This document shows, piece after piece, positions 54,048-63,336 of a stretch of DNA of 64,000 bases. Source of the stretch: Flavobacteriaceae bacterium (lineage in GTDB: Bacteria; Bacteroidota; Bacteroidia; Flavobacteriales; Flavobacteriaceae); the NCBI GenBank assembly GCA_020854235.1, contig JADZFW010000018.1, forward strand, positions 1-64,000. Direction: 5' to 3'. The translations under genes and the position numbers were made by a program. Under the pieces are notes generated by a model. The model saw only the letters and a list, made by a program, of their open reading frames with translations. It was not told where the DNA came from and did not search any database. How positions within the stretch are numbered: position 1 is the first letter of the stretch; each line of letters opens with the position of its first letter.

Positions 54048-54455
54048 CTATAAAATTTTATCATTGTTTTCTCTAATTAAAACACTTGTATGAAAAAATC
54101 CATAAGCAATAATAAATAAAACTGTTATTACTATAAGGTAAATAATAATTTTTTTAAGACTAGAAGTATGGTCTAATTCCTTTAAAATTCTTTTTTCTTT
54201 ATGGAAGAAATAAGCCCTATTAGCAAGATATAATAACATACCTATTATAAAGAAAACTAAAGCATAAGGCTTAAATGTTAAAATTATTTCACCTTTTTTT
54301 GAATACAAAAGATAATTTTCATAAACAGTATTAATTATAAATGTCTGAAATAAAGCTAAAACCATATTGGTGTAAAAAAAAGGCGTATCTCCCCATTGTT
54401 CAATATTTATTACCTTTTTATAAAACATATATATCACATAAAAAAAGTATTTCAT
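54048..54455 (-). CDS. hypothetical membrane protein
   Basis: 135 residues with three clear membrane helices (about 25-45, 62-82, 102-122) and a basic cytoplasmic loop (FHKEKRILKELDHTSSLKK). No family recognised and no motif suggesting catalysis. It lies downstream of REP-bounded element A, which may supply its promoter. Confidence 0.7.
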   Translation of the reverse strand: MKYFFYVIYMFYKKVINIEQWGDTPFFYTNMVLALFQTFIINTVYENYLLYSKKGEIILTFKPYALVFFIIGMLLYLANRAYFFHKEKRILKELDHTSSLKKIIIYLIVITVLFIIAYGFFHTSVLIRENNDKIL

Positions 54456-54528
54456 TATCTTTTTGGTTTTAAAAATTCCAGCAGAAATAAAAGGTGTTGT
54501 TTTTCAAAGTTGTCAAACTATCAAACAG

Positions 54529-54653
54529 TTGTGTAAAGTATAAAAACCACCTCATTCCATAAAGCCTTTCCTGCTCTCGTAAAAATATATCCATTTAGTT
54601 TTCCTTTCAAAAATACTGTTTTTGTTATGTTTGCGAAGTTAAAAAACTTCAAA
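54529..54653. repeat. REP-bounded element A (~125 bp)
   Basis: The right end is a REP (TGCGAAGTT then AACTTC, 54632-54650) and the left end a worn REP half. On the minus strand it carries TATTTTTG (54608-54615), then AAAGGAAAA, then a 41-codon frame from the ATG at 54594 to a stop ending at 54469 (MDIFLREQERLYGMRW...). Elements B and C are diverged copies in which this frame is broken, so it is probably not a conserved peptide. Confidence 0.7.
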
Positions 54654-54689
54654 TGATAGAGTGGATTATAACTCCTTTTCGTGCTCTAC

Positions 54690-55871
54690 TTACTTATAAT
54701 AATTTATTTCTCTATTGGAAATTTCAGTCGGTTTTAAATCTTCTTTGTTTTTCCCTTCAAAAGTTTCCATCTTTACCCAATTTCCATTTCTATCGTATTC
54801 ATACTTTTTGCTAATAACTTTAATACTTGAACCTTCAGCAGTTAAATATTCTATTAATATTACATTTTGATATGTATCATATTGTGTAATTTGAGTTTTG
54901 TATTTATCAAAGCCTAAACTCCTATATTCTCCAATAATTTCTTCATCTTTAATGATGTTACCAAATTCATTATATTCGTATTGGTACAGAAAACCGATAA
55001 TTGGGTCTTTATCAGGATAAATATAAAGTCCTTTGTATTCTATAACATTCCCTTTTTCATCATATTGATAACATACTTCTGTTTTATAAGGAGGAGAAAA
55101 CTTTGCTAATTCGTATTTCTTTGTAATCAAGTTTTGGGAGTTATACATATATCCAAATAATGGTTTTATATCGCAATTTGCTTGTCCATCACTAACACAT
55201 TCTCCTTCTTCTATTAGATTACCATTTTCATCATATTTGTTTTGTGTTAATCGTAAAGTTTCCTTTCCTTTATAGTTATAAGTCGATTTTAAAATTACTT
55301 TATCTTGAGAGTTATACTCGTATTTTTCTACTTCTTTTAAATGTTTTGATTTACCTTCTTGAGTTATTGGATTATAATCACTATACGCCCCATATGAATA
55401 TTCAGTTTTTTCAATTATTCTATTTTTATGGTCATATTTAGATAAAATCTCCTTTATTAAAATATCGGACATATATATTTTTGTTGATATTAAATTGTAA
55501 TTCTTATCATATTCATATATTTCTCCATCATTCCCAAAACTGAGTTTGTTCAGTCTCGATAAAAGTTTATTTTCTTTAAAATTGTAATGATCTTCTACCT
55601 TTTCAAGTTTTTTTATTATTGCATTGAATCCTAAACCATAATATATTATTTTATCAGGAAATCCTTTTTTATTAAATGCGTAATCAATAGAATTTAGTGA
55701 TTTATTGACTAGATGTTCACTCTTTATTTTAATAGTTTCTACTCTTCCATTCAAAACTATGTTTAATTTTTTATTGTCTTCTAATTGAAAATTTATATGT
55801 TTAGTTTGTCCTAAACAAATTGAATTAGTAGAAAATAAAAGAAAAATTGTAATGATTATTAAATGTTTCAT
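54690..55871 (-). CDS. secreted YD-repeat-like protein
   Basis: 393 residues from MKHLIIITIFLLF; earlier ATGs lack signal character. A Sec signal (about 1-22, ending ICLGQ) is followed by a series of about 20-residue repeats of the form Y-x-Y-(D/N)-x-x-G-N-(L/V/I)-(I/V)-x-(K/E): for example NKYDENGNLIEEGE, YQYDEKGNVIEYKG, YEYNEFGNIIKDEE and YEYDRNGNWVKMET. These resemble RHS/YD repeats, which form beta shells and bind carbohydrate or wrap toxins. Here there is no toxin domain, so it may be a wall or surface protein. Confidence 0.82.
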   Translation of the reverse strand: MKHLIIITIFLLFSTNSICLGQTKHINFQLEDNKKLNIVLNGRVETIKIKSEHLVNKSLNSIDYAFNKKGFPDKIIYYGLGFNAIIKKLEKVEDHYNFKENKLLSRLNKLSFGNDGEIYEYDKNYNLISTKIYMSDILIKEILSKYDHKNRIIEKTEYSYGAYSDYNPITQEGKSKHLKEVEKYEYNSQDKVILKSTYNYKGKETLRLTQNKYDENGNLIEEGECVSDGQANCDIKPLFGYMYNSQNLITKKYELAKFSPPYKTEVCYQYDEKGNVIEYKGLYIYPDKDPIIGFLYQYEYNEFGNIIKDEEIIGEYRSLGFDKYKTQITQYDTYQNVILIEYLTAEGSSIKVISKKYEYDRNGNWVKMETFEGKNKEDLKPTEISNREINYYK

Positions 55872-55923
55872 ATTTATAATTTTAAGAGCGCAATTTGTTA
55901 AACATCTACCGACAACATATCCA

Positions 55924-56607
55924 CTAATCAATTTTATATAAAAAATAATTTGAAGGTTTTTTGTTAAAAGCGTTAGGTCTTATTTTATTTAAGTCTATGA
56001 ATTCCCATTCTTCATTATCAAAACTTCTGATATCATTTATCTTTACATGAAAACATTTTATTTTATCGGTGCTAATAGGTAAATATAGAACTTTACTATA
56101 CATACCTGATGTTGTAATTATTTGAATTTTTTCAATTTCTGGAATATTGTTAATACAGGTTTTATCAAATTGTTCATGAAGCATTTTGCTGTCATCATCA
56201 TTAACAATAAGGATATAGTTAATCTTTTGATCTTTTTGATTGGTAACTTCAAAACAATACCCTTTTTCCAAATTTGAATTTGCATGAGATTGGCAGGGAA
56301 CAAGCTTGACTTGGTCAGAAAAATCAAATGTACTATTCAAATTCAATCTGCTACCATTTAGTTTCCATGTCCCATCTATTTCATTCTTAATAAAACTACC
56401 AATGGAATATTTATAAGTAAAATTACCATCTGTCCTTATCTGGATTTCTTCAAAAAAATTAATATTTGGGTTAGGTGTAGAATCCTTTACAAAACGATAG
56501 GTGCCGGCAATAGATGCTTGAAAATTGCTTTTGTTTAAATGTTGTTTATGGATGGTGCATCCTATTCCAAAAACAACAATCAATAATGTAAAAATCAATT
56601 TTTTCAT
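55924..56607 (-). CDS. hypothetical lipoprotein
   Basis: 227 residues; lipobox GIGC near residue 17. The mature part starts with a region FQASIAGTYRFVKD, later NEIDGTWKLNGSRLNL, reminiscent of lipocalin-like proteins that detect or bind small ligands, but no family can be claimed. Element B lies just upstream. Confidence 0.75.
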   Translation of the reverse strand: MKKLIFTLLIVVFGIGCTIHKQHLNKSNFQASIAGTYRFVKDSTPNPNINFFEEIQIRTDGNFTYKYSIGSFIKNEIDGTWKLNGSRLNLNSTFDFSDQVKLVPCQSHANSNLEKGYCFEVTNQKDQKINYILIVNDDDSKMLHEQFDKTCINNIPEIEKIQIITTSGMYSKVLYLPISTDKIKCFHVKINDIRSFDNEEWEFIDLNKIRPNAFNKKPSNYFLYKID

Positions 56608-56655
56608 ATAATTGGAATGATTTTTTTTGTACCACCCAGCTGCCCTAAGCTGCTA

Positions 56656-56792
56656 ACAGTGCAAAGTTTTTAACGCCACACCTCATTCAGTAGAACCTTA
56701 ACTGTTCTTGCAAAAAATTATACATCTAGCTTTTCCTTTCAAAAATACTGTTTTTTGTTCAGGGTGCGAAGTTGCAAACCTCGTACAGTGGG
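56656..56792. repeat. REP-bounded element B (~137 bp)
   Basis: A diverged copy of element A: REP-like ends at 56656-56680 and 56762-56792, the same TATTTTTG box on the minus strand (56740-56747) and AAAGGAAAA, then ATG followed by MYNFLQEQLRFY and a stop. It lies upstream of the lipoprotein gene at 55924-56607. Confidence 0.7.
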
Positions 56793-56808
56793 ACATTTAC
56801 AGAGCGGA

Positions 56809-57240
56809 TTAATCAGTATAATTTTTTGAAATGGGAATGGCAATCCTAAGTTTATAATATTTACAAATTGGTTCTACTCTTCTTGAAAACTTAATGAGAT
56901 TCAAATAATTGTTCAAACTAAAGAAATCAATCTGCATGCTGTCAATTTCCTTTTCATTGACAATTAAAAGGTTTTTTTGCTCATTATTAACCAAATGTAA
57001 TTTAACTTTTTTAATGCGATAACTTTCAACTTTTAAGGAGTCATTTACAAGCAAATCTATAAAACAATAGCCACTAGTTTCAAACGCATATTCCTCAGCC
57101 TTAAAAAATATTTGTAATTCTTTTACCCTACTAAAATCAGCTGTAATGGGTTCGATTGGATCAATTTCTAATATTTCTTTATGTAGCGTTTTACAGTTTA
57201 AAAAAAGTCCAAATATTAATAAATAATACAAAATTTTCAT
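56809..57240 (-). CDS. hypothetical lipoprotein
   Basis: 143 residues; lipobox LFLNC at Cys16. The mature domain is short with alternating beta and charged stretches; no family recognised. It may be part of the same expanded group of small lipoproteins in this stretch. The intergenic space 57241-57370 shows nothing else. Confidence 0.72.
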   Translation of the reverse strand: MKILYYLLIFGLFLNCKTLHKEILEIDPIEPITADFSRVKELQIFFKAEEYAFETSGYCFIDLLVNDSLKVESYRIKKVKLHLVNNEQKNLLIVNEKEIDSMQIDFFSLNNYLNLIKFSRRVEPICKYYKLRIAIPISKNYTD

Positions 57241-57370
57241 AGAATCAATAATTAATATGGTGAATAGGATAAAATTTTGATATTAAAATTCTATTTTAAT
57301 TTCAGCCATGCAAGGCTTATAAAAACAATCCATTCAATATATATTACCTGCAAGTCAGATACAGTTCACT

Positions 57371-57838
57371 TTATTTTGTACTCACTTTTTTTTTATTAAC
57401 TTCATCTAAAGAATCCAATTTTTTTAAAATAAGTTTATCAGATATTTCATTTTTTAATTTCACCAACTTTCCTTTATAGACATAATCAATATCTAAATAT
57501 TCTGTTCGAACTTCAAAAGTATACGTCTTATCACTTATTTTAGTATTTGTTATTCTCCATGTTAAAGTGTCAATATAACTTCTTTTTTGAATAATGTTAT
57601 ATAATATAGAACAGTCTTTATAGGTAAGTTTTGAAATGGGAATTCTCTCATCATCAAGATATCGATCAATTTGATAATCTTTAGACCTATAAATATGCCC
57701 AATAAGTTTATCATTTTCATATATTTCAAAAGTCCCATTCTTAATATCACTACAATTGCCAACATGCTTCTTTGTTTTACAATTTAATAAGAGAAGAGTA
57801 CTAATAATTAAGGTGCAGGTTAAAATGCTTTTTTTCAT
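57371..57838 (-). CDS. hypothetical lipoprotein
   Basis: 155 residues from MKKSILTCTLII; an in-frame ATG 75 bp earlier adds a non-signal stretch that runs into element C. The lipobox is LLLNC at Cys20. It has a short acidic C-terminal tail rich in Lys, Asp and Glu. No family recognised. Confidence 0.75.
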   Translation of the reverse strand: MKKSILTCTLIISTLLLLNCKTKKHVGNCSDIKNGTFEIYENDKLIGHIYRSKDYQIDRYLDDERIPISKLTYKDCSILYNIIQKRSYIDTLTWRITNTKISDKTYTFEVRTEYLDIDYVYKGKLVKLKNEISDKLILKKLDSLDEVNKKKVSTK

Positions 57839-57884
57839 AAGAGTAATTTTGTTTAAAAAAAGAAACAAATGATAATATTCCACA

Positions 57885-58003
57885 ACGACGCCAAGTTTAT
57901 AACGCCACTCCATACATCAAACCCTTATCATTCTTGTATAAGCTAAGCCACCTACTTTTCCCCTCAAAATACCCATTTGGTTAAGTGTGCCAAACTTCTA
58001 AAG
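57885..58003. repeat. REP-bounded element C (~119 bp)
   Basis: The most worn copy of elements A and B: end motifs at 57885-57910 and 57984-58003, a degraded box (TATTTTGA) and stop codons throughout the leader frame. It fills the gap between the symporter gene and the lipoprotein gene. Confidence 0.6.
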
Positions 58004-58015
58004 TTTTCCTCAGAA

Positions 58016-59452
58016 TCATACAACTTCCTCCGAAGTCAAATCTTCCGAATAATCCGTATCAAATCTTCGTGCCGCATCATCGTCAAATTCTCCTTCCCAT
58101 CGTGCTACAACTGCCGTAGCCAAACAATTCCCTATTACATTGACACCCGTCCGTGCCATATCCATCAACTCATCTATTCCCAATATGATGAATATCGGCC
58201 AGGTAGGTAAACCAAAACTGGCAGCCGTTCCCAATAATATGACCAGCGAAGCTCGCGGTACGCCGGCAACACCTTTACTTGTTACCATCAAAGTTAAAAC
58301 AATTAAGATCTGCTGCGAAATACTCAAATCGATATCCGCTACTTGCGCCACAAAAATGGTCGCCAATGAAAGATATAAAGTCGTCCCATCCAAATTAAAA
58401 CTGTATCCCGTAGGCATCACAAATGCCACAATTTTTTGCGGTACTCCAAATTTTTGCATGTTTTCCATAGCAATGGGTAATGCTGATTCCGAACTGGTCG
58501 TCGCAAAGGCAATACTAAAAGGCTCCGATACGGCAGCTATAAATTTTCGAATGGGAATCCTGATTATAAGTGCAATGGGCAATAAAATGACTAATAAAAA
58601 TACAATCAAAGCAAGATACAATGTGGCAAGCAACCAAGCTAAATTGACCAAAATATCAATTCCCATATGCCCCACCGAATAAGCAATGGCGGCAAAAACC
58701 GCAACCGGAGCAAAATACATCACAATATTGGTAAACTTAAACATCGTCTCCGATAAGGCTTTGGTAAATGTCAACATGGGTCGTTGGTACTTCTCGCTTA
58801 AAAGTGCTACCGCGATTCCAAAAATGATACTGAAAACCACAATTTGTAAGACTTGACCTTCTGCAACCGATTTAGCTATATTCTCCGGAAATATGTGCAA
58901 AATAATTTCTTCCGTGGTCTGCGCTTTGACCGGATTGATCTGTGCCACAGCGTCCGTGAGCGGTTTTTCTACGCCTTCACCGGCTTTACTGATGTTGATG
59001 GCTATCAATCCAATGAACAACGCAATGGTCGAAACAACTTCAAAATACAATATCGATTTCCAACTCATCCTTCCTACTTGCTTCAAATCGGCATGACCGG
59101 CTATGCCTACAACCAAAGTCGAGAAAATCAAAGGACCGATGATCGTCTTGACTAAATTGAGAAAAATCTTACTGAAAATATTCATCTTCGATGCCCATAA
59201 AGGGATATCATAACCAAACTCAGCTCCCAGCACCATGCTGATCAATATCCAAGTAGTGAGCGATTTGCGTTTGATGGCATACAGAACCAATAAGACTATT
59301 CCAGCCAATCTGGACACCAGTAATACACGTGCATGTACTGAAGTAATTTGATAAAAATCTAAGAGATGTAAGGCGCTACTGATGAATAAAACCGAAACAA
59401 ACAATAAAATCAAAGTTGATTTTTTTTGAAAAATAGTTTGAAGTATGGACAT
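58016..59452 (-). CDS. dicarboxylate/amino acid:cation symporter (DAACS family)
   Basis: 478 residues from MSILQTIFQKK; the -7 box at 59488-59495 overlaps an earlier in-frame ATG. It has eight membrane helices and two re-entrant hairpins. Signature pieces are the serine-rich tip AFATTSSESALPIAMEN, the NxDGTxL helix FNLDGTTLYLSLATIFVAQ and the second hairpin SKGVAGVPRASLVILLGTAA. It imports glutamate, aspartate or dicarboxylates with H+ or Na+. It appears monocistronic. Confidence 0.94.
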   Translation of the reverse strand: MSILQTIFQKKSTLILLFVSVLFISSALHLLDFYQITSVHARVLLVSRLAGIVLLVLYAIKRKSLTTWILISMVLGAEFGYDIPLWASKMNIFSKIFLNLVKTIIGPLIFSTLVVGIAGHADLKQVGRMSWKSILYFEVVSTIALFIGLIAINISKAGEGVEKPLTDAVAQINPVKAQTTEEIILHIFPENIAKSVAEGQVLQIVVFSIIFGIAVALLSEKYQRPMLTFTKALSETMFKFTNIVMYFAPVAVFAAIAYSVGHMGIDILVNLAWLLATLYLALIVFLLVILLPIALIIRIPIRKFIAAVSEPFSIAFATTSSESALPIAMENMQKFGVPQKIVAFVMPTGYSFNLDGTTLYLSLATIFVAQVADIDLSISQQILIVLTLMVTSKGVAGVPRASLVILLGTAASFGLPTWPIFIILGIDELMDMARTGVNVIGNCLATAVVARWEGEFDDDAARRFDTDYSEDLTSEEVV

Positions 59453-59487
59453 GTTTTTTATTTTAAAAAGTCTAAATCCCAATCAAA

Positions 59488-59495
59488 CAAAAATA
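59488..59495 (-). promoter_or_regulatory. -7 box of the symporter gene
   Basis: TATTTTTG on the minus strand, 35 bp before the ATG at 59452. Between here and the array at 59795 I see no further feature. Confidence 0.5.
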
Positions 59496-59794
59496 GGTTT
59501 TTATATCCGTACTACAATAGAGTGACTGTTTTTTTTCCTAATCGACACTTTGAAATATAGATGCAAGGTCGGTATTCTTTTTACGCATTCTTCATAAGGG
59601 AAAGGCTGTGCAAATAGATAAATTGCGCTTAAAAATTTAATTTAAGTACTTTCCTGAATCGTTAAAATAAATTTGAAAAGCCTTAATTTTAATTTATTAC
59701 AACCTCTTTGAATTGAGATTTGCCCAAAATAAGGTCCAGTCTCAGCTGTAGTACAAACCTTAGAAGCACAATTTTTTCTGATAATTAAATACGG

Positions 59795-60172
59795 TGTTCC
59801 GAAATAGGTACAATTTGTTCCAAATTAGATACAAAATGTTCCAAACAATGAACAAGTTGTTCCAAACAATGAACAAAATGTTCCAAACAAGAAACTTGCT
59901 GTTCCAAACAATGAACCTTTTGTTCCAAACAATGAACCTTTTGTTCCAAAACATGAACATGTTGTTCCAAAATATGAACAAAATGTTCCAAAACATGAAC
60001 AAAATGTTCCAAAAGATGAACATGTTGTTCCAAAACATGAACAAAATGTTCCAAAAAGTGAACAAAGTGTTCCAAAACATGAATAAAGTGTTCCAAAACA
60101 TGAACAAAGTGTTCTAAAACATGAATAAAGTGTTCCAAATATGCAACATGAGGTTCTGAAATCAAACCATTT
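59795..60172. repeat. 18-unit 21-bp tandem array with internal dyad
   Basis: Units start every 21 bp exactly, from 59795 to 60152, with substitutions but no indel. The core is TGTTCCAAA, then after 4-5 variable bases TGAAC in 12 units. TGTTC and GAACA make a dyad within each unit and another across each junction. The end units are most diverged. Because 21 bp is seven codons, several frames stay open; the best on the minus strand (60165 to 59785, 126 codons) encodes about 17 heptads of the type HVLEHFV, with Val/Ile and Leu spaced as in a coiled coil. It lacks a promoter, and the Leu and Glu codons never vary. Confidence 0.97.
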
Positions 60173-60563
60173 CAAGGTGTAGTAGAGGTCATTTCAAACG
60201 AAGTGAGATATCTTTTTTTAGGAATCAATCGCAGATGATTACTAAAAGGCTCTATATCTCATCGCTTATTATCTTGTTTCATATACCCTTAAATCCGCAA
60301 GGATTTAATATTCGTGTTTATTTATCAGTTACTTAGTTTGTATTTTTAATCATTCTATATTCGTGAATTAGTGGCTTTTAACATATCCTTTACGGATTTA
60401 AGGTAAACAATTATAATTCTAAGATAAGCCTCTTGAATGAGGTGCCATAAGGTAAGCATATCATTCTCAATGGAACATTCAATTATTTTTCTATACTTTT
60501 GAGCCATTCAAACGGGTAATCATCACCTCAATTCTTATAATCAATTCCATATCTCATTCCATT
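60173..60563. other. gene-free stretch before the LOG gene
   Basis: 391 bp with no coding frame, RNA gene or repeat that I can support. No consensus promoter for the LOG gene could be fixed. Confidence 0.5.
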
Positions 60564-61190
60564 ATGTCTGAAATGCTTGCTAACTCAAATCAATCCGAAT
60601 CATGTCCATTGAAAAAAGTCGCCGTTTTCTGTGGGGCCAGTTTGGGATTCAATGAAGCGTATCGTCTAGATGCCATCGCTTTAGGCGAATTCTTTGCCGA
60701 AAAAGGGATAAGCATGGTCTACGGAGGAGGTAAAATCGGTATGATGGGAGCCATTGCCGATGCCATGTTGCGCCTAAACGGGGAAGTAATCGGTGTGATT
60801 CCTCACCTATTGCGACACGAAGAAGTTGCACACGCCGATATCTCTGAAATGCACGTTTCCAAAACCATGAGCGAACGCAAAGTAACCATCAGTAAAATGG
60901 TAGACGGTTACATTGCTTTAGCCGGTGGATTTGGTACGCTGGATGAAATATTCGAAGCGTTGACCTTAGGCCAATTGGCTATCGAAAATAAACCCGTAGG
61001 CATTCTAAATACCAATGGTTTTTTTGATGCCTTGTTAAATCAACTCGATGTCATGGTAAAAGAAGGCTTCCTGCGAGCTGAAAATCGTAAAATGTTAATA
61101 GTCAGTAATTCCATCCCCGATTTGATTGATAAAATGAATGCTTATCAAGCGCCCAAAGTCAGTAAATTGGTCGATACCGTGGGTAGTTAA
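60564..61190 (+). CDS. LOG-family protein (TIGR00730), nucleotide phosphoribohydrolase-like
   Basis: 208 residues, Rossmann-like fold. Seen: VAVFCGASLGFNEAYR at the start, VYGGGKIGMMGAIADA and AGGFGTLDEIFEALTLGQ. The usual PGGxGTxxE motif reads AGGFGTLDE here. LOG proteins release the base from cytokinin riboside monophosphates or other nucleotides. Close to standard length (about 190-210). Confidence 0.93.
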   Translation: MSEMLANSNQSESCPLKKVAVFCGASLGFNEAYRLDAIALGEFFAEKGISMVYGGGKIGMMGAIADAMLRLNGEVIGVIPHLLRHEEVAHADISEMHVSKTMSERKVTISKMVDGYIALAGGFGTLDEIFEALTLGQLAIENKPVGILNTNGFFDALLNQLDVMVKEGFLRAENRKMLIVSNSIPDLIDKMNAYQAPKVSKLVDTVGS

Positions 61191-61292
61191 TACTTGATAG
61201 AACAAACTCGTATAGTACTTTATAGTTGCCAATCAATCAAAGATTCAACTGAGTTAGTTCGCAAAACCAGCCTTATCGCAAAGGTTGTAATT

Positions 61293-61340
61293 GAATGCAT
61301 AGCATTCCATTAATTGGTGACTATTATATTTTTCACCAAT
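61293..61340. other. two hairpins after the LOG gene
   Basis: GAATGC/GCATTC around ATA (61293-61307), and ATTGGTGA (61313-61320) pairing with TCACCAAT (61333-61340). No strong T-run follows, so terminator function between these convergent genes is uncertain. Confidence 0.4.
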
Positions 61341-61412
61341 AAAAGAAAACTTAAATTAGTGTATTAGTGGCATATACCATATACCAATGGTTAATTGAAT
61401 TTACCTAAAAAC

Positions 61413-62972
61413 TCATTCCGGATAACCGGTTATGTCTCTTATTTCGTGATACAAACGTCTCAATCGTCCGTACATTTTCTTGTAAATTCTATGGTATAAT
61501 TTCTTGTACAAATCTCTGTTTGCAGGAATAGGGTAGTAGGTTTTTCCGGTATGACACATGGCTGCAATGGCTTGCTCATAAGTTTCAAAATAACCCATTC
61601 CCATGGCTGCATTGATTGCTGCTCCCAATGCAGATGTCTCGTAAAGGGATGGTTTCTCTACCGGTAAATCAAATATGTCGGCAGTGAGTTGCATGGCCAT
61701 TTCACTCTGCGATCCGCCACCCGAAACAATGATTTTACGAATTTTAGTATGCGTTTTCTTTTCAGTGCGTTGCAATCCTTCTTTTAAAGCATAAGCCAAT
61801 CCCTCCAAAATAGCTCTGTAAATATGCGCCCGAGTATGTACATCCCCAAATCCTATAATAGCTCCTTTGGCTTCTGTGCCCGGTTTCCTCACACCTGGCG
61901 ACCAATAGGGTTGTAACGTTAATCCCATCGAACCCGGAGGGATGTCTTTGATCATGTCATCAAATAACTGCTCCGATGGTATGCCTGTTTTCTTTGAAAT
62001 CCGCTTTTCGCGATGACCAAATTGCTTTTTAAACCAATTGATCATCCAAAAGCCTCGGTAAATCATAATTTCCGTATGATAGGTATTGAATATAGCACCC
62101 GGATAGGGTGGTAAAAAATTTAAAACTTCTACATATTGCTTTTGAACGGTTTGGACCGTGGCCGTTGTACCATAACTCAGACAAGCCACTTCAGGGGCTA
62201 TGACACCCGATCCCAAAACTTCACTAGCCTTATCTGCTGCCGCAGCAATCAAAGGTAATCCCTCGGGAATGCCGGTTTGTAGGGAAGCTTCTTTTGAAAT
62301 GGTTCCCAATAATTCTGAAGGTTTAACTAGACTTGGAAGTTTGCTTCTTTCAATGGGAAACATTTTACTGATGATGTCATGGTCCTTTGCCCATTGTTGT
62401 TTTTTGTAATCAAAAGGAACATAACCCACAATATTGGCAACCGAATCACTGTATTGACCAATGAGTTTATAGGTTAGAAAACCTGATAGAAATAAATATT
62501 TAGCTGTTTTTTCCCAAATTTCGGGTTGATTTTGTTTGATCCAATTGCATTCTCCGTTTTTAACCGATTGTATCACCGATTCCTTTAATTTCATGATTCC
62601 CAATCCCATTTTAGTAAGTCTATTGGGAAAATGTGTCGCTTCAGCTTGTCGTTGGTCCAACCATATCATGGCTGGTCGCAATGGCTTGCCTTCTCGATCC
62701 AAATTAATCACAGTACCTCGTTGGGTGGTCAGTGTGACGACCGTAATCTGAGACTTGAAATTGGGTGCCGTTTCAAATAATTGTTGGGTGGTTTCTGAGA
62801 GTTTCTCCCAAAAATAATCGGGTTCTTGTTCAGCCCAACCCGGTTTATCCGAATAATAAGGCTCTATTTCAGTTTTGGCAATTTCGAGAATATGGCCCTT
62901 TAAATCAAATAAAACGGCTCTGATAGATTGTGTTCCTACGTCTATGGAAAGAATAATATTTGACAACTCCAT
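61413..62972 (-). CDS. FGGY-family carbohydrate kinase
   Basis: 519 residues with the two actin-like FGGY domains: SIDVGTQSIRAVLFDLKGH at the N-terminus (ATP phosphate loop), PGWAEQEPDYFWEKL, and the C-terminal signature region IRKIIVSGGGSQSEMAMQLT then SLYETSALGAAINAAMGMG. It phosphorylates a sugar or polyol such as xylulose, gluconate or glycerol; substrate not assigned. No sugar transporter or isomerase is next to it. Confidence 0.92.
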   Translation of the reverse strand: MELSNIILSIDVGTQSIRAVLFDLKGHILEIAKTEIEPYYSDKPGWAEQEPDYFWEKLSETTQQLFETAPNFKSQITVVTLTTQRGTVINLDREGKPLRPAMIWLDQRQAEATHFPNRLTKMGLGIMKLKESVIQSVKNGECNWIKQNQPEIWEKTAKYLFLSGFLTYKLIGQYSDSVANIVGYVPFDYKKQQWAKDHDIISKMFPIERSKLPSLVKPSELLGTISKEASLQTGIPEGLPLIAAAADKASEVLGSGVIAPEVACLSYGTTATVQTVQKQYVEVLNFLPPYPGAIFNTYHTEIMIYRGFWMINWFKKQFGHREKRISKKTGIPSEQLFDDMIKDIPPGSMGLTLQPYWSPGVRKPGTEAKGAIIGFGDVHTRAHIYRAILEGLAYALKEGLQRTEKKTHTKIRKIIVSGGGSQSEMAMQLTADIFDLPVEKPSLYETSALGAAINAAMGMGYFETYEQAIAAMCHTGKTYYPIPANRDLYKKLYHRIYKKMYGRLRRLYHEIRDITGYPE

Positions 62973-63196
62973 TTGGGATTAGCTTTAAATGAAGGCAATA
63001 TACGAAAAAACCGCAACAGTGTTTCCACTAGATGAGGTTTTCAATTTCCAAAATAAAAAGTTAAAGTCTTTTAGGAAGATAATGCTATGTGAATATGGTT
63101 TTGTAAATGGTTGATATTTTATAGTTAAAAAAATGATATTAAGACTTTAAGATGTAAGACTTCAAGATGTTAAATGTCCATATTTGGTTGGTGTGC

Positions 63197-63216
63197 ATCC
63201 CGACAGCTATCGGGAT
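63197..63216. repeat. short palindromic intergenic repeat
   Basis: Arms ATCCCGA and TCGGGAT around CAGCTA. It shares AGCTATCGGGATTG with 17006-17019. The rest of the 421-bp gene-free stretch 62973-63393 holds the terminator below and nothing else I can identify. Confidence 0.65.
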
Positions 63217-63336
63217 TGCTTATGGATATTTCAGGTTGATATAAATTTTAGATGTATTGTTTTAGGAATAGTATTGGGATAGCAATTGGAAAATAGAAGT
63301 TTGTGTATGATTTAAGTTTGAATTATAAATTATACA

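Noticed and set aside
59795-60172. CRISPR array
   Set aside because: There are no unique spacers of constant length between repeats; units are contiguous, and no cas genes are nearby.
59760-60175. Several other open frames across the 21-bp array, including FWN- and CFGT-rich minus-strand frames and an MFQNMNK-type plus-strand frame
   Set aside because: They are a by-product of a 21-bp period, which keeps frames open. The plus-strand frame is cut by a stop in unit 16, and none has a promoter. Only the 126-codon frame is discussed, and not called as a gene.
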